This document shows, in pieces, positions 5,787-6,040 of a stretch of DNA of 6,040 nt (the stretch's first letter is position 1; the number at the start of each line of letters is the position of its first letter). The notes under the pieces were generated by a model. It saw nothing but the letters and a program-made list of their open reading frames with translations, did no database searches and was not told the origin of the DNA. Origin of the DNA: Candidatus Latescibacterota bacterium (lineage in GTDB: Bacteria; Krumholzibacteriota; Krumholzibacteriia; Krumholzibacteriales; WJIX01); NCBI GenBank assembly GCA_030643145.1, contig DAOWMJ010000129.1:1-6040 (forward strand). Direction: 5' to 3'. The position numbers were made by a program, and so were the translations under genes.

Positions 5787-6040
5787 ATGTGTGGAATTAT
5801 TGGATATATTGGAAAGAGTAATCGAGTGGGAGAAATACTTCTTGAAGGTTTAAAGCGTCTTGAATACCGTGGATATGATTCCGCAGGGGTTGCTATTATA
5901 AAAGACAACACACTCTTTGTTGAGAAAACATCGGGAAAAATCGTTAAACTGGAAGAGAAACTTAAGGGAGTTGATTTGTCCGGAAGCCTCGGGATAGGGC
6001 ACACAAGATGGGCTACCCACGGTCCGCCAACCACTATAAA
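5787..6040 (+). CDS. glmS: Glutamine--fructose-6-phosphate aminotransferase (isomerizing), N-terminal part, cut by the window edge
   Basis: The first 84 codons are present and the gene continues off the right edge. It begins MCGIIGYIG: after removal of Met, Cys2 becomes the N-terminal nucleophile of the glutaminase (Ntn-hydrolase, class II amidotransferase) domain. LEYRGYDSAGVA (25-36) and the glutamine-binding GIGHTRWATHG (69-79) are GlmS signatures. The enzyme converts fructose-6-phosphate and glutamine to glucosamine-6-phosphate and glutamate, the committed step towards UDP-GlcNAc; the sugar isomerase domains lie outside the window. AAGGA (5776-5780) is 6 bases before the ATG. It follows the mutase gene closely with no terminator between, so the two are probably co-transcribed and catalyse consecutive steps. 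The 65-base spacer is too short for a glmS ribozyme, so control must be by other means. Confidence 0.96.
   Translation, partial: MCGIIGYIGKSNRVGEILLEGLKRLEYRGYDSAGVAIIKDNTLFVEKTSGKIVKLEEKLKGVDLSGSLGIGHTRWATHGPPTTI

Overview
The window looks like chromosomal DNA from an anaerobic or facultative bacterium, with two themes: acetyl-CoA/acetate metabolism on the left and amino-sugar synthesis for the cell envelope on the right. There are four recognisable genes plus the tail of a fifth. The hexosamine mutase has the SISGIRG / GEGNGG sequence type I associate with archaea and the Bacteroidota-Chlorobiota side of the FCB superphylum, not the FGTDGIRG GlmM of Proteobacteria and Firmicutes. However, strong AGGAGG ribosome binding sites and textbook TTGACA/TATAAT-like promoters are unlike Bacteroidota proper. 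An FCB-related or other uncultured candidate phylum is therefore my best guess, held loosely. I see no phage, insertion sequence, CRISPR array, tRNA or rRNA.

Layout. Bases 1-108 are the C-terminal end of a rightward gene, probably a pyruvate:ferredoxin oxidoreductase. A GC-rich hairpin flanked by A and T runs (192-223) separates it from a convergent leftward gene (252-1856) for a citrate lyase alpha subunit (CitF) family CoA-transferase. That gene is divergent from acs (2073-4034), an intact AMP-forming acetyl-CoA synthetase. The 216-base gap between them holds two back-to-back sigma70-type promoters. After acs comes an 11-bp hairpin, probably its terminator, then about 290 bases without a convincing gene. 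A promoter then leads into a likely glmM-glmS operon: the mutase starts at a TTG at 4375, and glmS starts at 5787 and runs off the right edge.

How the genes fit. The ferredoxin oxidoreductase links pyruvate and acetyl-CoA. Acs converts acetate, CoA and ATP to acetyl-CoA. The CitF-family protein moves an acyl or CoA thioester, classically between acetyl-ACP and citrate. Here it has no citD, citE or citC beside it, so its substrate is open. GlmS makes glucosamine-6-phosphate and GlmM isomerises it to glucosamine-1-phosphate on the way to UDP-GlcNAc. Most of the window is ordinary central metabolism. The points most worth checking are the orphan CitF and the non-canonical GlmM.
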